In this document: positions 19,446-31,274 of the stretch, piece by piece
Position numbering within the stretch: the stretch's first letter is position 1
How the letters are laid out: every line of letters starts with the position of its first letter
Assembly (NCBI GenBank): GCA_905178155.1
Contig: CAJINV010000019.1
Coordinates: forward strand, 750,475 to 814,474
Direction: 5' to 3'
Source: Amoebophrya sp. A120
Lineage: Eukaryota > Sar > Dinophyceae > Syndiniales > Amoebophryaceae
DNA: 64,000 bases
The notes under the pieces: model-generated
What the model was told of the DNA's origin: nothing
The model's database searches: none
The model's input: the letters and a program-made list of their open reading frames with translations, nothing else
Program-made: the position numbers and the translations under genes

Positions 19446-21842
19446 TCATTTGATAATTCTCTCGAAGTGTTTCCTGGCCACGTCAATATTCGCGATGGCC
19501 GCGGCCGGATGCACGTCTTTGTCGGTGACGATCAGCATGAGACAGGTGTTGTGCGTGAATTTTTCGATAAAGGCCGTGAACGTCTCGGTTTGCACGGAGA
19601 GGCGTTTGAAACTGGAATTCGCCCTGCCGCAGGAGAGTTTGAATTGCTTGATAATGTTGGAGATCTTCTCAAACCGGTGCGGGTCCCGGAATTCCCGCCG
19701 CGTGGTGTGGGAAATCACGACGAAAGTGGCTTTCTCAAACAGGACCACTTCGTCGGCCTCTATGCATTGCAAATATGTCGGGGTCTGGAAAAAAATAATG
19801 CAGGTTTTGCATTCCTGTGAGATCTGTATTGCATGACCCACAAAAGTCGCAGCCTCTGATGTCATACAAAAACGCAGTTTCTAATGCGGAGCGCGTATGA
19901 GGAAGCGTTCTGCAAACTTGTAATGATTTCCTGCATGAGGGAGCGTTTTCGTCATGCGCATTTTAGCATCATAAATTTCCAGACCCAGACATATTTGCAT
20001 TTGATAGCCTCGCAGGTCTCGCAGAAGTATTTCAGCTGCTTGTCGATCATGGTGATGTTCGGTGTCATATGGAGTGCAAATATGTCTGGGTCTGGAACAT
20101 AGCAACTTGTCATGCTACATCTGAATCATACAAGAATCTGTGTTGCATGAGTACCAAAACAAGCCGTGCATTTTTGACCCCGGTGACGGAATTTCTCACG
20201 CAGAATAAGCATGATAGAGATCTCGCAGAATCTGTCATGCTAGGTCCTGCATTCCAGACCTCATGGGTCATGGAAAACCTGCATTACAAGTTGCGTATTC
20301 ATTTCCCAGAGCACCCAGACATATTTGCATTTGATATATCAAACTGTACACAATGTTGGACCACGCTTTAAACAGTGTTTCGTCCCAAATCGAGGTCGCG
20401 AAACACTTCACCGAGCCGACGAGATCCGCTCCGGCAATGCTGTTGATTTGCTGTTCGTATCGCTGGAAAACCAAGCTGCGGTCCTTCTCGTGAATTAGGT
20501 CCATTTTGTGCACCAAGACAAACACTTTCGCCCCCGGGGAGAGCTGCTTAATGTTCTCGCAGGTGTTTTTCAAATACGTCATGTCGCGCTGGACCTGCGT
20601 TCGTTGTTGGAAAGGATTTTTCTTTTTTTTCGACGTATTACTAGAGATAGAGAAGTGGATCAAATATTAACATTCTTCTATTAAGTAGACGAGCAGGGCG
20701 TGGATATTAACGATGAAGACTTTCTGATTGCAAGGAAGTGTTTAATATCATGTTGCACGAGCTAGCGCAGGGGCGGGTGTACAGCTAGCTCCTCGCGCAA
20801 CACATTTATCGCGACACAACGACGTCGAGTAGGCCGCTGCACAACTATCATCCTAATACAATACCTCTTGGTTTGCCACTTGGCCCTGCGGAGCCCCGCC
20901 TGTCGCCGTCTGTGTCAGGCTTGCCGTGCTGCCCAACACGTAAATCAAGACACTGACGTTTCGGAAGATGTGGTCTATTGTGAGGAAAAATCCCCCCTCC
21001 CCATATCGCAAAGGCGTGCTCTTGGAAATTTGCGATGCTGATTTGTCGCCACAGATCGAGTCTGTCCTGCAAGAGAGCAAAGCCAGGGCGTCCGCTGCAT
21101 CTCGCAGGCGATTTGTAATGCTGCTACGCTACTAGGGCAGACGTCTGCCATGCTAAGTACCTACCCCAAGCCACCCCTATCCGGGCTCTGTATCTGTCTG
21201 CAGTCCTCCACTGCAAGACAAATCCGATTTGTGTACCACAAGTCCTGCATCACAGATTTCCATTTCGATATGGGGAGGGGGGATTTTTCCTTTTGATATG
21301 GTCCTTCTGCGATTCGAAGTAATTTTCCATGAACACGTCCTGCCCGCTATCCTGAGTAAAAACGTACCCACGCCAGAGTTGTAATGCAGATTTGCAAAGA
21401 CAGGAAGGCTTGTAATGCGCATCCCCATGAGAGCCATTTCCAGTCGTGTTTTGGAATTTGTGATGCTGTGAACAGGATGAGCAGACGAATCTGTGACGCG
21501 GCTGCACTTGCCAACCTGCACTACACTGCAGAGTGCAACTTGTCATGCGTGACTCACAAAACTCCTAGGTTTGTGTTGCAAAATCCCCATCCTGACTCTG
21601 GTGTGGGTACGTTTTTACTCAGGATATCCGCCGCAGTCCCACAGGTTCAGCTGCAAACTGCCCAGGAACCGCAGGTTGCAGTGCTCCACGTTGTTCGTGG
21701 GGTGGAGACGGGACGTCTCCCGGGCGAGGTAGTTGGCAAAAATAATACTCCGGATCGAGGTTTTTCCCGCGCTCGCCCGGCCCATCAACAGGACCTTGGA
21801 CTGCTGGGGGTAATTGTCGTGGTCTGACGGGTGCTGCATCAT
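19446..21842 (-). CDS. RagA: Rag GTPase, RagA/B (Gtr1) type
   Basis: The protein matches RagA over its whole length. Starts at ATG 21842. G1 is GRASAGKTS (residues 21-29), followed by [15 protein letters not shown]3 is LWDCGG; then [20 protein letters not shown] and VLIYVLGS; G4 is HKMD; then [50 protein letters not shown] and the C-terminal [10 protein letters not shown]. RagA pairs with RagC/D on lysosome-like membranes and recruits TORC1 in response to amino acids. Four introners lie in the gene (19761-20006, 20068-20336, 20976-21298, 21348-21626), plus one GT-AG intron (20595-20864). The introner at 21348 sits inside the G3 motif, and its removal restores DCGGQDV exactly. All nucleotide-binding motifs are intact. 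Stop at 19446. Confidence 0.95.
19761..20006. mobile_element. Introner, family A
   Basis: Ends TATGCATTGCAAATATGTCG and TATCAAATGCAAATATGTCT, then GGGTCTGGAAA. Exact repeats gcctc. Removal gives [15 protein letters not shown], the RagA EADEV motif. Confidence 0.94.
20068..20336. mobile_element. Introner, family A
   Basis: Left end TATGGAGTGCAAATATGTCT GGGTCTGG; right end TATCAAATGCAAATATGTCT then GGGTGCTCTGGG, partly decayed. Flanks tgtca and tatca (one mismatch). Removal gives [15 protein letters not shown] in frame. Confidence 0.9.
20976..21298. mobile_element. Introner, family D
   Basis: Ends TATTGTGAGGAAAAATCCCC and TATCAAAAGGAAAAATCCCC, both continuing CCTCCCCATATCG. Exact repeats tggtc. 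Removal gives [16 protein letters not shown]. Confidence 0.94.
21348..21626. mobile_element. Introner, family G
   Basis: Both ends begin TATCCTGAGTAAAAACGTAC, then CCAC. Flanks cccgc and tccgc (one mismatch). Removal joins GGC GGA to CAG GAC GTG, giving the RagA sequence DCGGQDV. Confidence 0.94.
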
Positions 21843-23253
21843 GATTTTATTTGTGCGGGGGGGGACGGCTCCGTGCTCTTCGGTTCAACAAAGCAGGAGC
21901 GCGGTGTCGTCTGAAACGTGTCGTCTACCTGCTGTCGTCTATCACTTCTGGTGCCCGGTTGACGACGATCTTGCGCACTCGCCCGTCGGTGTCACATGAC
22001 GAACGTTCAAAAAATCCGAGTCTGCTGCTTTATTTCTCAACCAAGCACTCTAGGAGAAGTTGTAGTTCTAGATCTAGTTGTAGCGAGTACTGCATGTTCA
22101 ATGTGCGTGTTTCTGGGTTTTACAACTTACATGCTACTATTTGTTTGAGTCGCAGCGGCACAGCCGCCAGGCACAAAAAGCAAAATGAGCTAAAGCGCAC
22201 ACTTTCTTGAATAGAGGTTGTGCCAGACTGTGTGTCGTTTAGATGTAGTATCGTGTCTTACTAGCCGTAGCCGTCCTGAAAGAAAAAATCAAAACCGAAA
22301 CTAGGCGAACTACTGAGGTCTGTATTGAGCCTCCGAAAACGAGGACAAACAACCGTCCGCGGGAACGAAACTGAATCTGAAAGCAAACGCAAAACCAAAT
22401 TGATTGTGAACTTTTCATGAAGATCCTCACAACTACTGCCATCTTCAGGATCGGTTAAGGGTGAGAACAGGGGCGCGTGTTAATTGAAATTACTTGGAGA
22501 TGTAAATACTTTTCACATCATCCTCTTCGTGAAATCCAGATTCTATTGTCTGTACAAATTTATCATCGGAAACGAGAAACAAGTTCATCATCAACAAGAA
22601 TCTCGCTGCAGCCGCTGCGACTGCGCAAAATTTCAAATCTTCGCTTGCAATTGCACATTTTTACGGGATGAAACAAATTTAGCTCTATCTGGAGGCCGCG
22701 ATAGCGAATAGACGCGGCTATTGCTGAATATAGTGGAAAACTGCTAACAGGGTCGAGTTTGCTTCAACTATCAAGAGCCCGAGAAGCTAAAGCTACTCGA
22801 ATAGCCATTTTCTTTCGACGATTCTATTTGGTGCTTGCGGATGCAGATCACATTTGGAAATAAAATACTGAAGATTTTTCGAGTAGAGTTTATACAATGG
22901 GGTAGTTCAAGAACATCCACAGCCGAAGCCGTGCAGTTTTCAGTTTCTATCGAATAAAAGTAACATTGAGTAGAACGGTAGCGAATAAAGTTCAAATAGC
23001 GGTGTAAGCTTGTACGTTTGTCGTGTGAAACGTATATGATATTTTACGGTTTGTTGAGTCGTCACTATCACTTCCACGTATGCGCGGAAGAGAAGTCTTC
23101 TAGTGCACACCACTCGTACATTTTAAATTCGGGTCATTATCTTGAAACTTTAAAGACGTCGCGTCGACAGAAGCATATAATCCTTGCAAAGAATAGCTCC
23201 AGGAGAGGAAGATTAATTTCTTTTGTTTTGCGCTAAGTTGGATTCAATTGAGG
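21843..23253. other. Intergenic, AT-rich in its second half
   Basis: No conserved frame on either strand. It holds the RagA upstream region and the 3' flank of the coiled-coil gene. Confidence 0.45.
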
Positions 23254-25787
23254 TTAATATTTGAAGTGGAGAATTTGATGAATTCTAGTCCTGCCGTTCA
23301 TTTTTGCATTGTAGTTTGGTAAAATCTGTTTGGTATTATTCTTCTCGGCAACAACTTTCTTGGTAGTCGAAGTGGTTTTCAATACCGGTTGTCGCTCTAG
23401 TACATAATCGATATCATCCTTCCGCCGTGCAATCGGCTCTACCCCTGCCTTACAAACTTCATACCGGCGTCCGTTTGGACCTGCGGCAACCTGTCCAGCT
23501 GCTCCTTCTTCGCCGTCCGTTGCATCAAGTCGATCTGCAGGTGGCGCCGGGAGCGGAGGTAGGTTGGAGAGTTCTTTGCGTTCCAGTTGTACATGCAAGC
23601 GAAGCTGCAGCACTTTGCCACGTATTTTGTGGACTTCAGCGAACCTTAGGATTTAATATTTTCGTGCTGGATAGAAGAACTTTTTTTTCGCGCATGCAAG
23701 ACCAGCAGGGTAATGTAGGCTTCTTAAACTCAAACACTCTAAGCAATATACACACCCAGCCATGCAGTGCAACAGCGGAACAACATTTCCTCTACTTACC
23801 GTCGTCCCCGGTTGTTGATGCAGTTGGCTCGATAATCTTTTTCAGTTCAGTCATGCTGGTCTGCTTCGGCTTCTTGTTATTCACATCCGGAATGCCCCTC
23901 GGCCCCGGTATTATCGTGTCTACGGAGGGTGCAGAGAGGGCAACGTTCGCAAACTCCGTGCTGAGAATGAGATGAATCGAAATTATTTTCATCATTGCTT
24001 CTTGTCCATCAACATGCAGAGTTCTTTTTGATTGTGAGTGCTTCGCATCCTTATACTGTTCCATGAACATGACAAACACGGAAATAAAACACACCACTGA
24101 CATTATCGGTATATACGAATCCAAAGCTCGTTGCACGGAGGCTGGCATGTCCTTCTCTTGCTCTAGCTCGATCGGTTTCGTCGTGAAAGCGCCGCACCTC
24201 ATGAAGTGGTAAGCACGTCGCATCAAGATGAATGAAACAGATTTTATATAGGATCATTCTCATTCACGTTCTGCATCTGGATTTGTTTTTTTTTTCATGC
24301 TTGTGCCCCTACAACAAAAGTGTTTGTGCCGTCTCTTGTACTTGTTCCGCTTCCGACCGCTGGACAAATCAGAAAAAACTCAAGTCATACCAGTCGCAGT
24401 GTATCCCTCCCATTTTGCTTGCGCTGTTGAAGAACGAATTTCCGGTTAGTGGGGCGGACTTCGGTCTTGTAAGGGTATTTCCCGGCGCACTACTACTGCG
24501 ATTTCGGTTTTGGGATTGCGATGAGACCGGTCTGGTGCGTATCGGGGAACTCGCGTTGCTGTTATTGAAGCCCTCCTCCCCCGGTGCATTGGACGCGGCA
24601 CTACCACCCATGCCGATGCGGTTCTGGAATGGATAAGTTGATGTGCGCTTACTAGCATTATGCGAGCAGATGTTGAAAGTGATAGAAGATCAGAACAAAC
24701 TGAACAAAAGATCAACATGAAAAGTGAAACTACTTATATCAATCCAGAAAAATCCCATCAAAGAAGTACCATGTTCTGCAGTCCCATGATCATGGTGTAG
24801 AAAAAGTCGCTGCTGCACTCTGGAAAGGTGTCCACGGTTCTGACGTCCCGTCCGAAATCGTCGACGTCTCTGGTCCTAAACGAGACCTGCTGTGGTCCCT
24901 CGTAGAGCGCTGGTCTCTCCTTGAAGCTGGACCTAGGGCTACTGTGGTCCTTCTTGGCTTCCACCTCGACAACGTGCCTTACGCGGTAGATGTGCTGCAG
25001 AAACGGCGGCCGCATCACCACTACGGCCTGTCTTTGGACCTGGTAGATTTTGATTTCGGGATTTGTTCAAATCAAAACTGCAGATATTAAAGGCACAACG
25101 TAGAAAAACACCAACCGCTCTGTCGGAGCGTAGCGCAAGCACGCGGTAGAAGAATACTTCTTACTTAGTTCAAAATACCTTTTCTAATCTCTGCAGCGCC
25201 GTCTTTACCCTGGACTTCAACCTTTCGCGGTCGATCTCCCGATTCGCCTCTTCCTTTCTCCTGTGCCGCTGCATCTTATCCACGATCCCGTTTATCTGTC
25301 GCGTCTGCTGACACACCTTCCAAGACAACTTCAACGACTTCTCCCGCTCGATTTCGCGCTTGAACCGCATGGTTTGGACCTGATAGAGGTCGGAGCGCGG
25401 TTAGTTAGGGATTATGATATGAAAAATCATTCTTTCATCATGATAATGGACGAAATCGAAAATCAAGACACTCACTCACTGCCTGAGAAATGCAAATATC
25501 ATGAGAAACATTTTCCAAGCTCCATCACTATAAGTTTGTTTCCAAAATGTCATACCTGTTCCAATTTTTTCCCGGCGTCTACCACTTTCAATGCTTCGTT
25601 AAAAGCCCCCGCTCTTTTCATCCTCGGTTCCTGTTGAAACAGCTCCAGCAGTGCGCTGCTGTAGTGCGGCTTTTTCCCGCCGTACTGCCTTTCCAGATTC
25701 TCGAACTCGAAGGCCAGATCCTGGGCCTGCCGCGTCTGCAGGTCGCCTATTGAGTACGCGATCTGGGTGTCCAAGTCCTCGACTTGG
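23254..25787 (-). CDS. Multi-exon coiled-coil protein with one membrane helix
   Basis: I do not recognise the family. Six exons joined by ordinary GT-AG introns are supported by frame: about 25551-25787 (FENLERQYGGKKPHYSSALL), 25180-25380 (basic coiled coil, MRFKREIEREKSLKLSW and RRKEEANREIDRERLKSR), 24777-25043 (RPPFLQHIYRVRHVVEVEAK), 24388-24624 (Ser/Asn-rich), 23802-24215 (helix IPIMSVVCFISVFVMFM) and 23254-23645 (FAEVHKIRGKVLQLRL). Donors are GTATG or GTACT and acceptors end CAG, as in the join KKLEQ-VQTMRF. No introner lies in it, unlike most neighbours. The 5' end is unresolved: the first exon opens after an acceptor-like CATACCCCAAG and has no ATG. The mix of coiled coil and membrane helix could mean two adjacent genes. 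Confidence 0.6.
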
Positions 25788-25801
25788 GGTATGCCAGGCA
25801 A

Positions 25802-26602
25802 AAAGAGCAGTGGTAGTCGCGTTTAGTATCTAAATCTTTTCTGCAGCACACAAATTTATTGTAGTCCTAGCACACCACAGCGAGCCCGTGGAACAACTAT
25901 AGCGGATACCATCGAGGTCAACGTATTTACATTTCGTAGATATTATGCGAAACATTGAGAGTCTCGCTGCGTGCACAATTCAAACGCAAACGACTGGCTC
26001 CACGCTTTCAATTCTTATGTGCATCCCAGAGGTCGGTTAAGCGCCTTGCCTCACGGATGAGCGAGTTGCGGACCTGATGATGTAGTTTATGTTCAAAATG
26101 AAATTATATTGCGTCGTGCGATACATGCTTCATCACATGCGCCAAGATGAATGTACTGGTCGGGAGATGTTAGTTTGTCACATGCATGATGTCATCAGAA
26201 CAGTTGAGTACGACGAAAAAAAAATTATACCTCGCCTCTTGTGGACACTTGTTTCCCCTCCACCTCTTCTTTTATGTCTTCCAACAACCGCTTATGATTT
26301 GCGACAGCTGCTCCCTCCCATCACAGTTTTTTTTTTCATACAGTCATTGGCGTCGACGACTGCCTCTGCTACTTATCAAGTTCGTCTATAATTTCGACAG
26401 TGTCCTCAACGGCCTCACTGCATCTCACATAACATTTTCCGCGACAGACTGGAGCCAGAGCCAGTACTACAAAAATCTGCATTAGAAGAAGTATCGTAAC
26501 TAATTTGTCATGTAAAACGCATCAAACGTGTGCTACCGGTTCCGGTACCGCCTGTTGGATTTGCTGCTCAAGATGGACGATCTCGCAGGGGAGGTGCAGC
26601 TG
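25802..26602. other. Gap, upstream of the coiled-coil gene
   Basis: A missing first exon of the coiled-coil gene should lie here or further right, but none is evident. Near 26480-26530 there is a sequence resembling an eroded family B element (AAGTATCGTAAC followed by TTTGTCATG). Confidence 0.35.
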
Positions 26603-27814
26603 TCACGCGTGATAGCACTCTATTGATGCCTTCGCTTGTGTGTCCATTACTGCCAGGAGGTCGTACAGTGCCTCGTAACGTATCTGATCAGACATTTGTC
26701 ATGATTTGCAAATGAACAGAGGTTCTTCGCACTCAAATCAAGTACTTAGAAGTACAGAGGCAGACTACGACGCAAAGCAAAACTTTAACTTGCATATGAA
26801 ACTTCTGATGAAGACGAAAATCAACATTCTGATTCAAAGGTGTAAGTATACGTTTTCCCGCAATCCCTTGTTGATAAAGGACAGCACGTCGTATCTTTTT
26901 TTCCAGTAGGTGTGAAACCGGCAGAATTTCGTCCCCCCGGCCAACTCCCGTGCGGGTATGAAGTCCTGCGCGACCAGCCGGTCGAAAGGCGAGATTTGCG
27001 TTTTTTCCGCCACTATGCATTGCAAATATGTCTGGGTCTGGAAACTTGTAATGCTGGTTGCGAAAAACGAGGACACCTCGGTCGATTGAATGACTGGCAA
27101 GCATGACAAGTTTTGGAGGTGCTACAGAAGTCTTGGCTTTTCTGCATGACAAAGTGAACTTCTGCATGACAGAAAAATGAGGCTTTTGGGTAATGTGCAT
27201 GACAGACTTGAGAGTCATGTCAGACAAGCATGACAAATCTTGGATCTTTCCAGACCCAGACATATTTGCACTTGATAGCCACCAGGGAGGCCGCGTAGGT
27301 TTCGCAGAGCGTGCGGCAGATCGGGCACTCGGTATGGATGTGTCAGGATTGAAATCGGCAAAGTTGAAATAACTTGTAATGCATAAAATGGATGAAAGTC
27401 AAAGTTGTGACCCAGTTTTCAAGTGGCGCATGACAAATTTATTTGGGTAGAGCCGAAATCCAGTTTGTCATGCTGCTTGGGTAAGAAAGACGGCTTTTGT
27501 CATGCTACTTTAGCAGCTCAGTTTCTACCCCTCAACAGGCTTACAATCTGGTGCCTCACTTGCCTACTCTGCAAGACAGGCACTTTGGGGGCTGCATCTT
27601 ATGCATGGCAAACTATTTCAACTTTGACGATTTCAAACCTGACGCTTCCATACTCGGAGACGCCGACGTACTGCATGATTTTCCGGGGGGAGGTCGTGTT
27701 GTGCATGCTGTTCAGGATGGCCTGATTGCCGCTGGACGAACGGCTTCTCGTGCTGCCGACCGTCGTGGGCCGTTTCGGCCGGTTGTTGGACTTTTTCTGG
27801 TAGGGAGCCAACAT
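26603..27814 (-). CDS. Small protein with a CPIC-x2-C motif, unknown function
   Basis: Starts at ATG 27814 (MLAPYQKKSNNRPKRPTT). A basic Ser/Arg-rich N-terminus leads to PRKIMQYVGVSECPICRTLC, formed by removing the introner at 27333-27652, then YAASLVAEKTQISPFDRL (joined over 27014-27277), FCRFHTYWKKRYDVLSF and, after a probable GT-AG intron (donor GAAAAC-GTATAC near 26851, acceptor GATCAG near 26685), IRYEALYDLLAVMDTQAKAS with a stop at 26603. The two close Cys pairs hint at half a zinc site, but no full RING or zinc-finger signature is present. Family unknown. Frame continuity across two introners makes the gene itself credible. Confidence 0.65.
27014..27277. mobile_element. Introner, family A
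   Basis: Ends TATGCATTGCAAATATGTCT and TATCAAGTGCAAATATGTCT, both continuing GGGTCTGGAAA. Exact repeats gccac. Removal gives AASLVAEKTQISPF in frame. Confidence 0.93.
27333..27652. mobile_element. Introner, family E
   Basis: Ends TATGGATGTGTCAGGATTGA and TATGGAAGCGTCAGGTTTGA. Exact repeats ctcgg. Removal joins GTC TCC GAG to TGC CCG ATC TGC, creating the CPIC motif. Confidence 0.93.
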
Positions 27815-28189
27815 CTTATTTCTTCGCGTTGGAGGATGAAGTAGCCAGGCGACGTCGTATACCGACCACGACAAGGAGAAGTTGACCTACACTACTAGAT
27901 GCCTTCGGACTATGAAGTAGACAAGCGAGCGCGAGGACCACTTCGGGCTTGTCAGGACAAGAAGACTTGTTCGCCGCTTCTCCTGCTCGTTTATGTGATG
28001 TAGAAGAACTGGCCGGACCCGGACGGGTAGAAGACTTTGTGTCAACTACAAACGAAGACTGACTACTTCTGCGCCACGTCGTGGTGCTTAGTTCTATTGG
28101 TACCTTCCCGCTTTTTTACAGCCGTGGTTTGTCAGTTTTGATGTTCGGCTCGCGAAGAAGATAGTCGCTGCTCTTACTCTCCGCTGCAG
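27815..28189. other. Divergent intergenic region
   Basis: It lies between the minus-strand CPIC gene and the only plus-strand gene, so it should hold two opposed promoters. No motif stands out. A frame open just upstream of 28190 (SLLLLSAADVAFLSWIA) could be an extra exon of the plus-strand gene. Confidence 0.35.
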
Positions 28190-29902
28190 ATGTTGCCTTC
28201 CTCTCCTGGATTGCCAACAAGTTCTTCTACTTGCACGAACCGTTGCAGTCGCTTTTCCTCGCGCGTTGTCGCAGACGAGAAGAGAGCTCCAAGGGATTTG
28301 TTCGAACTGATGCGCCAGGACGGGAGCAGTAACGGAGCTACCCGGGATCTGGCCGCAGGTTTTGTCCTCGCGTAATTGCGTTTCTAATTCCGGCAGATTT
28401 TGTTCGGGTTGCGGCCGAGATGATGAAGATGCGAGAGAAAAACCTGGTATTAAAGGCTTCCGGACTCGAAGTGAATGCTTACCGTCGACCTGCCGAGCGG
28501 TCGCGAAGCGCTCCTACAAATTGCGCACGACGATGAAGAGTTGCGCCGGCTCAACACGCGCGACGTTGCTTTGCAGCTGGCACTTCTCGTCGTGGGTGGC
28601 TGACTAGCGATGTTTCTGGCAAGAACTGGAAGAAGATGATCACAGCGACGGAACAAGAAAACAGAGCGTTGTGTTAATGGTGCTCCGCCTTGATGTCGAT
28701 CCTGTCCTCGCACTACGGCCCGCTATCCCCAGGGTGGTACGGATGAAAAGTCACCAATTATTCTAACGGCAGGCTTGCGTAGGTACAACCAGAGCTACAG
28801 ATGGAGGTAAAAGCGAAGTATCGTCCGTCCTGTGTGGGTTGTTTGAATCTGGTCGTGTCCTGCTCCTGCAACTTAGTTCTTATAACCACGGGCCCGTCGT
28901 GGTGAGGTAGACTGGAAGTGGTTCTGGATCTCGCCGCCGATGTAAGTCTGAGTACCGCTGTAAGTACAACTGAGTGACTGACCCAACTAAAAACCACGCC
29001 GTCGTACGGAAGCAGGGAAAAAGTAGAGCTCCCGCCTACTGGTCGTCCCGCTGGTTGATGTCTGTGTGGCTCAAATAACGATTTTCCGCGCACGAACGTT
29101 TCCGCTCAGGTGGAGCAGGAGGACGCAAATTTCTCGCTGTCGTCCTCCTTCTCGGTGGTCTATGCCGACCTGCAGCTTGAGGCCACCGGGGCACGGCGGA
29201 AATCAATTGATATTTTCGAAAAGCCGCCTGCTAAAGACTGCCTTGTGGTCTCGGACCCGTCGCGGCACTCGCAATCGTGTCAGGAGGGCTTCAAGCGAAC
29301 TACAGTCTTGGTCTTCATCTTTATTGTTTCTACCAGTTCCAGTACATCTGACTGCGCATTGTCATAATTCGTACGACTCCGACTAGAACATGCTGGCGGC
29401 AATGGTAGTGGTAGTGCGATACGGTCCCCGCCGGCAAGAACGGTAGTGCGAATAACTTCGGCCTTGACTGTAGAATCTTTTCATACGCTATCGAAAGACG
29501 AAGACCGAAGATACCGGCGAAAACTCGATGAATCAACGCACAAAAACTACAAAAACATCGCCCGACTCGGCACGCAGTTTGAGAGGTATGTGAACAAGTT
29601 GCAGCGAGAAAAGACGAGTCAGACGAAAACCGCTCGTTTTCTTGCTCATTCCGAACGCACGAGATCAACTCACACTTGACACTCACCAACTGTCTCTCGA
29701 TGTGCTTTCAAGAACGTCACCAGCCTCTCAAACGGGGTGTGCCGTTACGATCGAATCTAGGATCATGATGAACATTGGAGCCCACTTAGAATGTGCATGC
29801 TGGAATAGGAATTCGCACCGAGATCAAGCCCGGTGGCGGGCCTCGGACTCGTTTTCTTTCTTGATTTTATTTCATAGCATAGGACCTATTTTTCAACGAT
29901 AG
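28190..29902 (+). CDS. Plus-strand multi-exon protein with very short introns, unknown function
   Basis: The only likely plus-strand gene. ATG 28190 opens MLPSSPGLPTSSSTC and continues VVADEKRAPRDLFELMRQDG. Removing GT-AG segments of 38 nt (28359-28396), 25 nt (28484-28508, tentative) and 32 nt (28592-28623) gives a coherent helical protein: DFVRVAAEMMKMREKNLVLK, LLQIAHDDEELRRLNTRDVA and NWKKMITATEQENRAL. Later exons are 29109-29310 (VEQEDANFSLSSSFSVVYAD), 29474-29585 (SFHTLSKDEDRRYRRKLDES) and from about 29717 to a stop at 29902. The stretch 28680-29108 probably contains one or more exons that I could not place. No domain recognised; charged coiled-coil-like segments suggest a structural or cytoskeletal protein. 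Exon borders are tentative. Confidence 0.5.
28359..28396 (+). other. Probable 38-nt GT-AG intron
   Basis: Begins GTTTTGTCC and ends TTCCGGCAG. Unspliced, the frame stops at TAA inside it; spliced, GCA G joins AT TTT GTT CGG to read AADFVRVAAEMM. Confidence 0.6.
28484..28508 (+). other. Possible 25-nt GT-AG intron
   Basis: Begins GTCGACCTG and ends GCGAAG. It moves the frame from EKNLVLKASGLE to LLQIAHDDEELRRL. Alternative borders exist, including a 38-nt version starting at 28471 that gives a less protein-like frame. Confidence 0.35.
28592..28623 (+). other. Probable 32-nt GT-AG intron
   Basis: Begins GTGGGTGGC and ends TCTGGCAAG. It contains the in-frame TGA and TAG; removal joins LQLALLV to NWKKMITATEQ. 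Confidence 0.55.
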
Positions 29903-31274
29903 TAAGTGCTTTATTTCCTATTTTTTGCTTTTCTTATTATTTCGACATGTTTTTACTTTTCGCTTTCGCAGTGTTAGGTCCTTGGCCCTGACCACGAAGC
30001 ACGCCGATGTTGCACGCTGAGCCACAAAGCTCGGCGCTGCCTCAACCTTCTCAGGTACGGGCGTATCTCACTATGGTTGAGTATGCAAGCTGACCACCCG
30101 CAAAAAGCGCAGGGCCCCATCGGTCACACAGGAACCACGATGGCAAGCTGGGGCTCGACATGCTACCAGCAACGTCTCGCACTGGCTACGAAGTTGTGAG
30201 AAAGCCTCTCGGACGACCGAACCGTCGGGACGTTCAAAGTTTTCAAAAAATTCTGAAGCCGATGACTAGACCCCGCCCCGTTATGGTTGTAACAAAAAAG
30301 TACTAATTTGCTGCATAGGTCACGATGCCGGCTGTCCTGCACGAAGATCACAAATAGCACTTCCTTCCACTTCAACGACTAGACGAAGCTATTGCAGTTT
30401 TAGCAACTACTGCATGCTGGATGATAAGTCTTCATTTCATCTTGCATGTTTTACACCTTGACGAAAGAAGGCCTGACTTAGGCATACAACATACGAGACC
30501 GGGAGAGACGAGGGACGATTTTTCGATTCAAAAAAAACGTCATCCAGATCTGCCAGTCCGATGATCTGAACACCAAAATAAACACATAATCCAAACCCAT
30601 TTTTTTGCACCTGCATACTGCTTCACTTCTCGATCTTCTCCGAATAGAAAATTTAGCAGAACAGATACAGAATTCGAACAACTTGATTTTGAATCATTCC
30701 TCGGAAATATGATACAAGCGGTTTACTTTTGGTTTCGTTGTGGCCTTGTTGACGGATAAGTGCTAGTCTTTTTCGTGCATGTGCTGAATTAGTCATGTGT
30801 AATTTGAAATTAAAAAGGAATGCGAGTGCTTATAGAATGTATACGGTGAATGAATAAAGATACTTCTGCTTACTTATGCGTAGTGTACTGTTGATGGAAA
30901 AAAAAATGTTCTTGTTCATGTACTGGTGCCTGATTGAAAAAAAGCATGAAAATCTCAAAAGTAGCTGGGGGCTGTCTGGGGTTCCCAGGGCAAGAAAAAT
31001 GAAAGTCAAACTGAAAGAGAAAAAAGTAAAGCAAAATTTCGTCTTGGTGTCATACTCATTTGGACTTAGAAATGCATTTAGTAGTGGAATCAAATCTTCG
31101 AACGTTTTGTCTTTCATCCTTTCAAAAGCGTAGGAAATATTCATTGCACCTGGGGCTGGTTGCTTTCCGTGGAACGATAGGAAATACAATCTTTATCTCG
31201 CCGCGTCCCAGAGGCCGCTGATTTTACTTCTGAGCAGTAAAATCGTCCCTCTTGGAATCTTCAGCTCACTGCGG
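29903..31274. other. Intergenic, low GC
   Basis: Mostly AT-rich. A minus-strand frame at about 31040-31145 (MNISYAFERMKDKTFEDLIP) has protein-like composition and could be an orphan exon or gene relic; nothing around it supports a gene. Confidence 0.35.

Noticed and set aside
22790-22815. Dinoflagellate spliced-leader gene
   Set aside because: Only TAGCCATTTT matches the leader; the rest does not, and no other copy was found.
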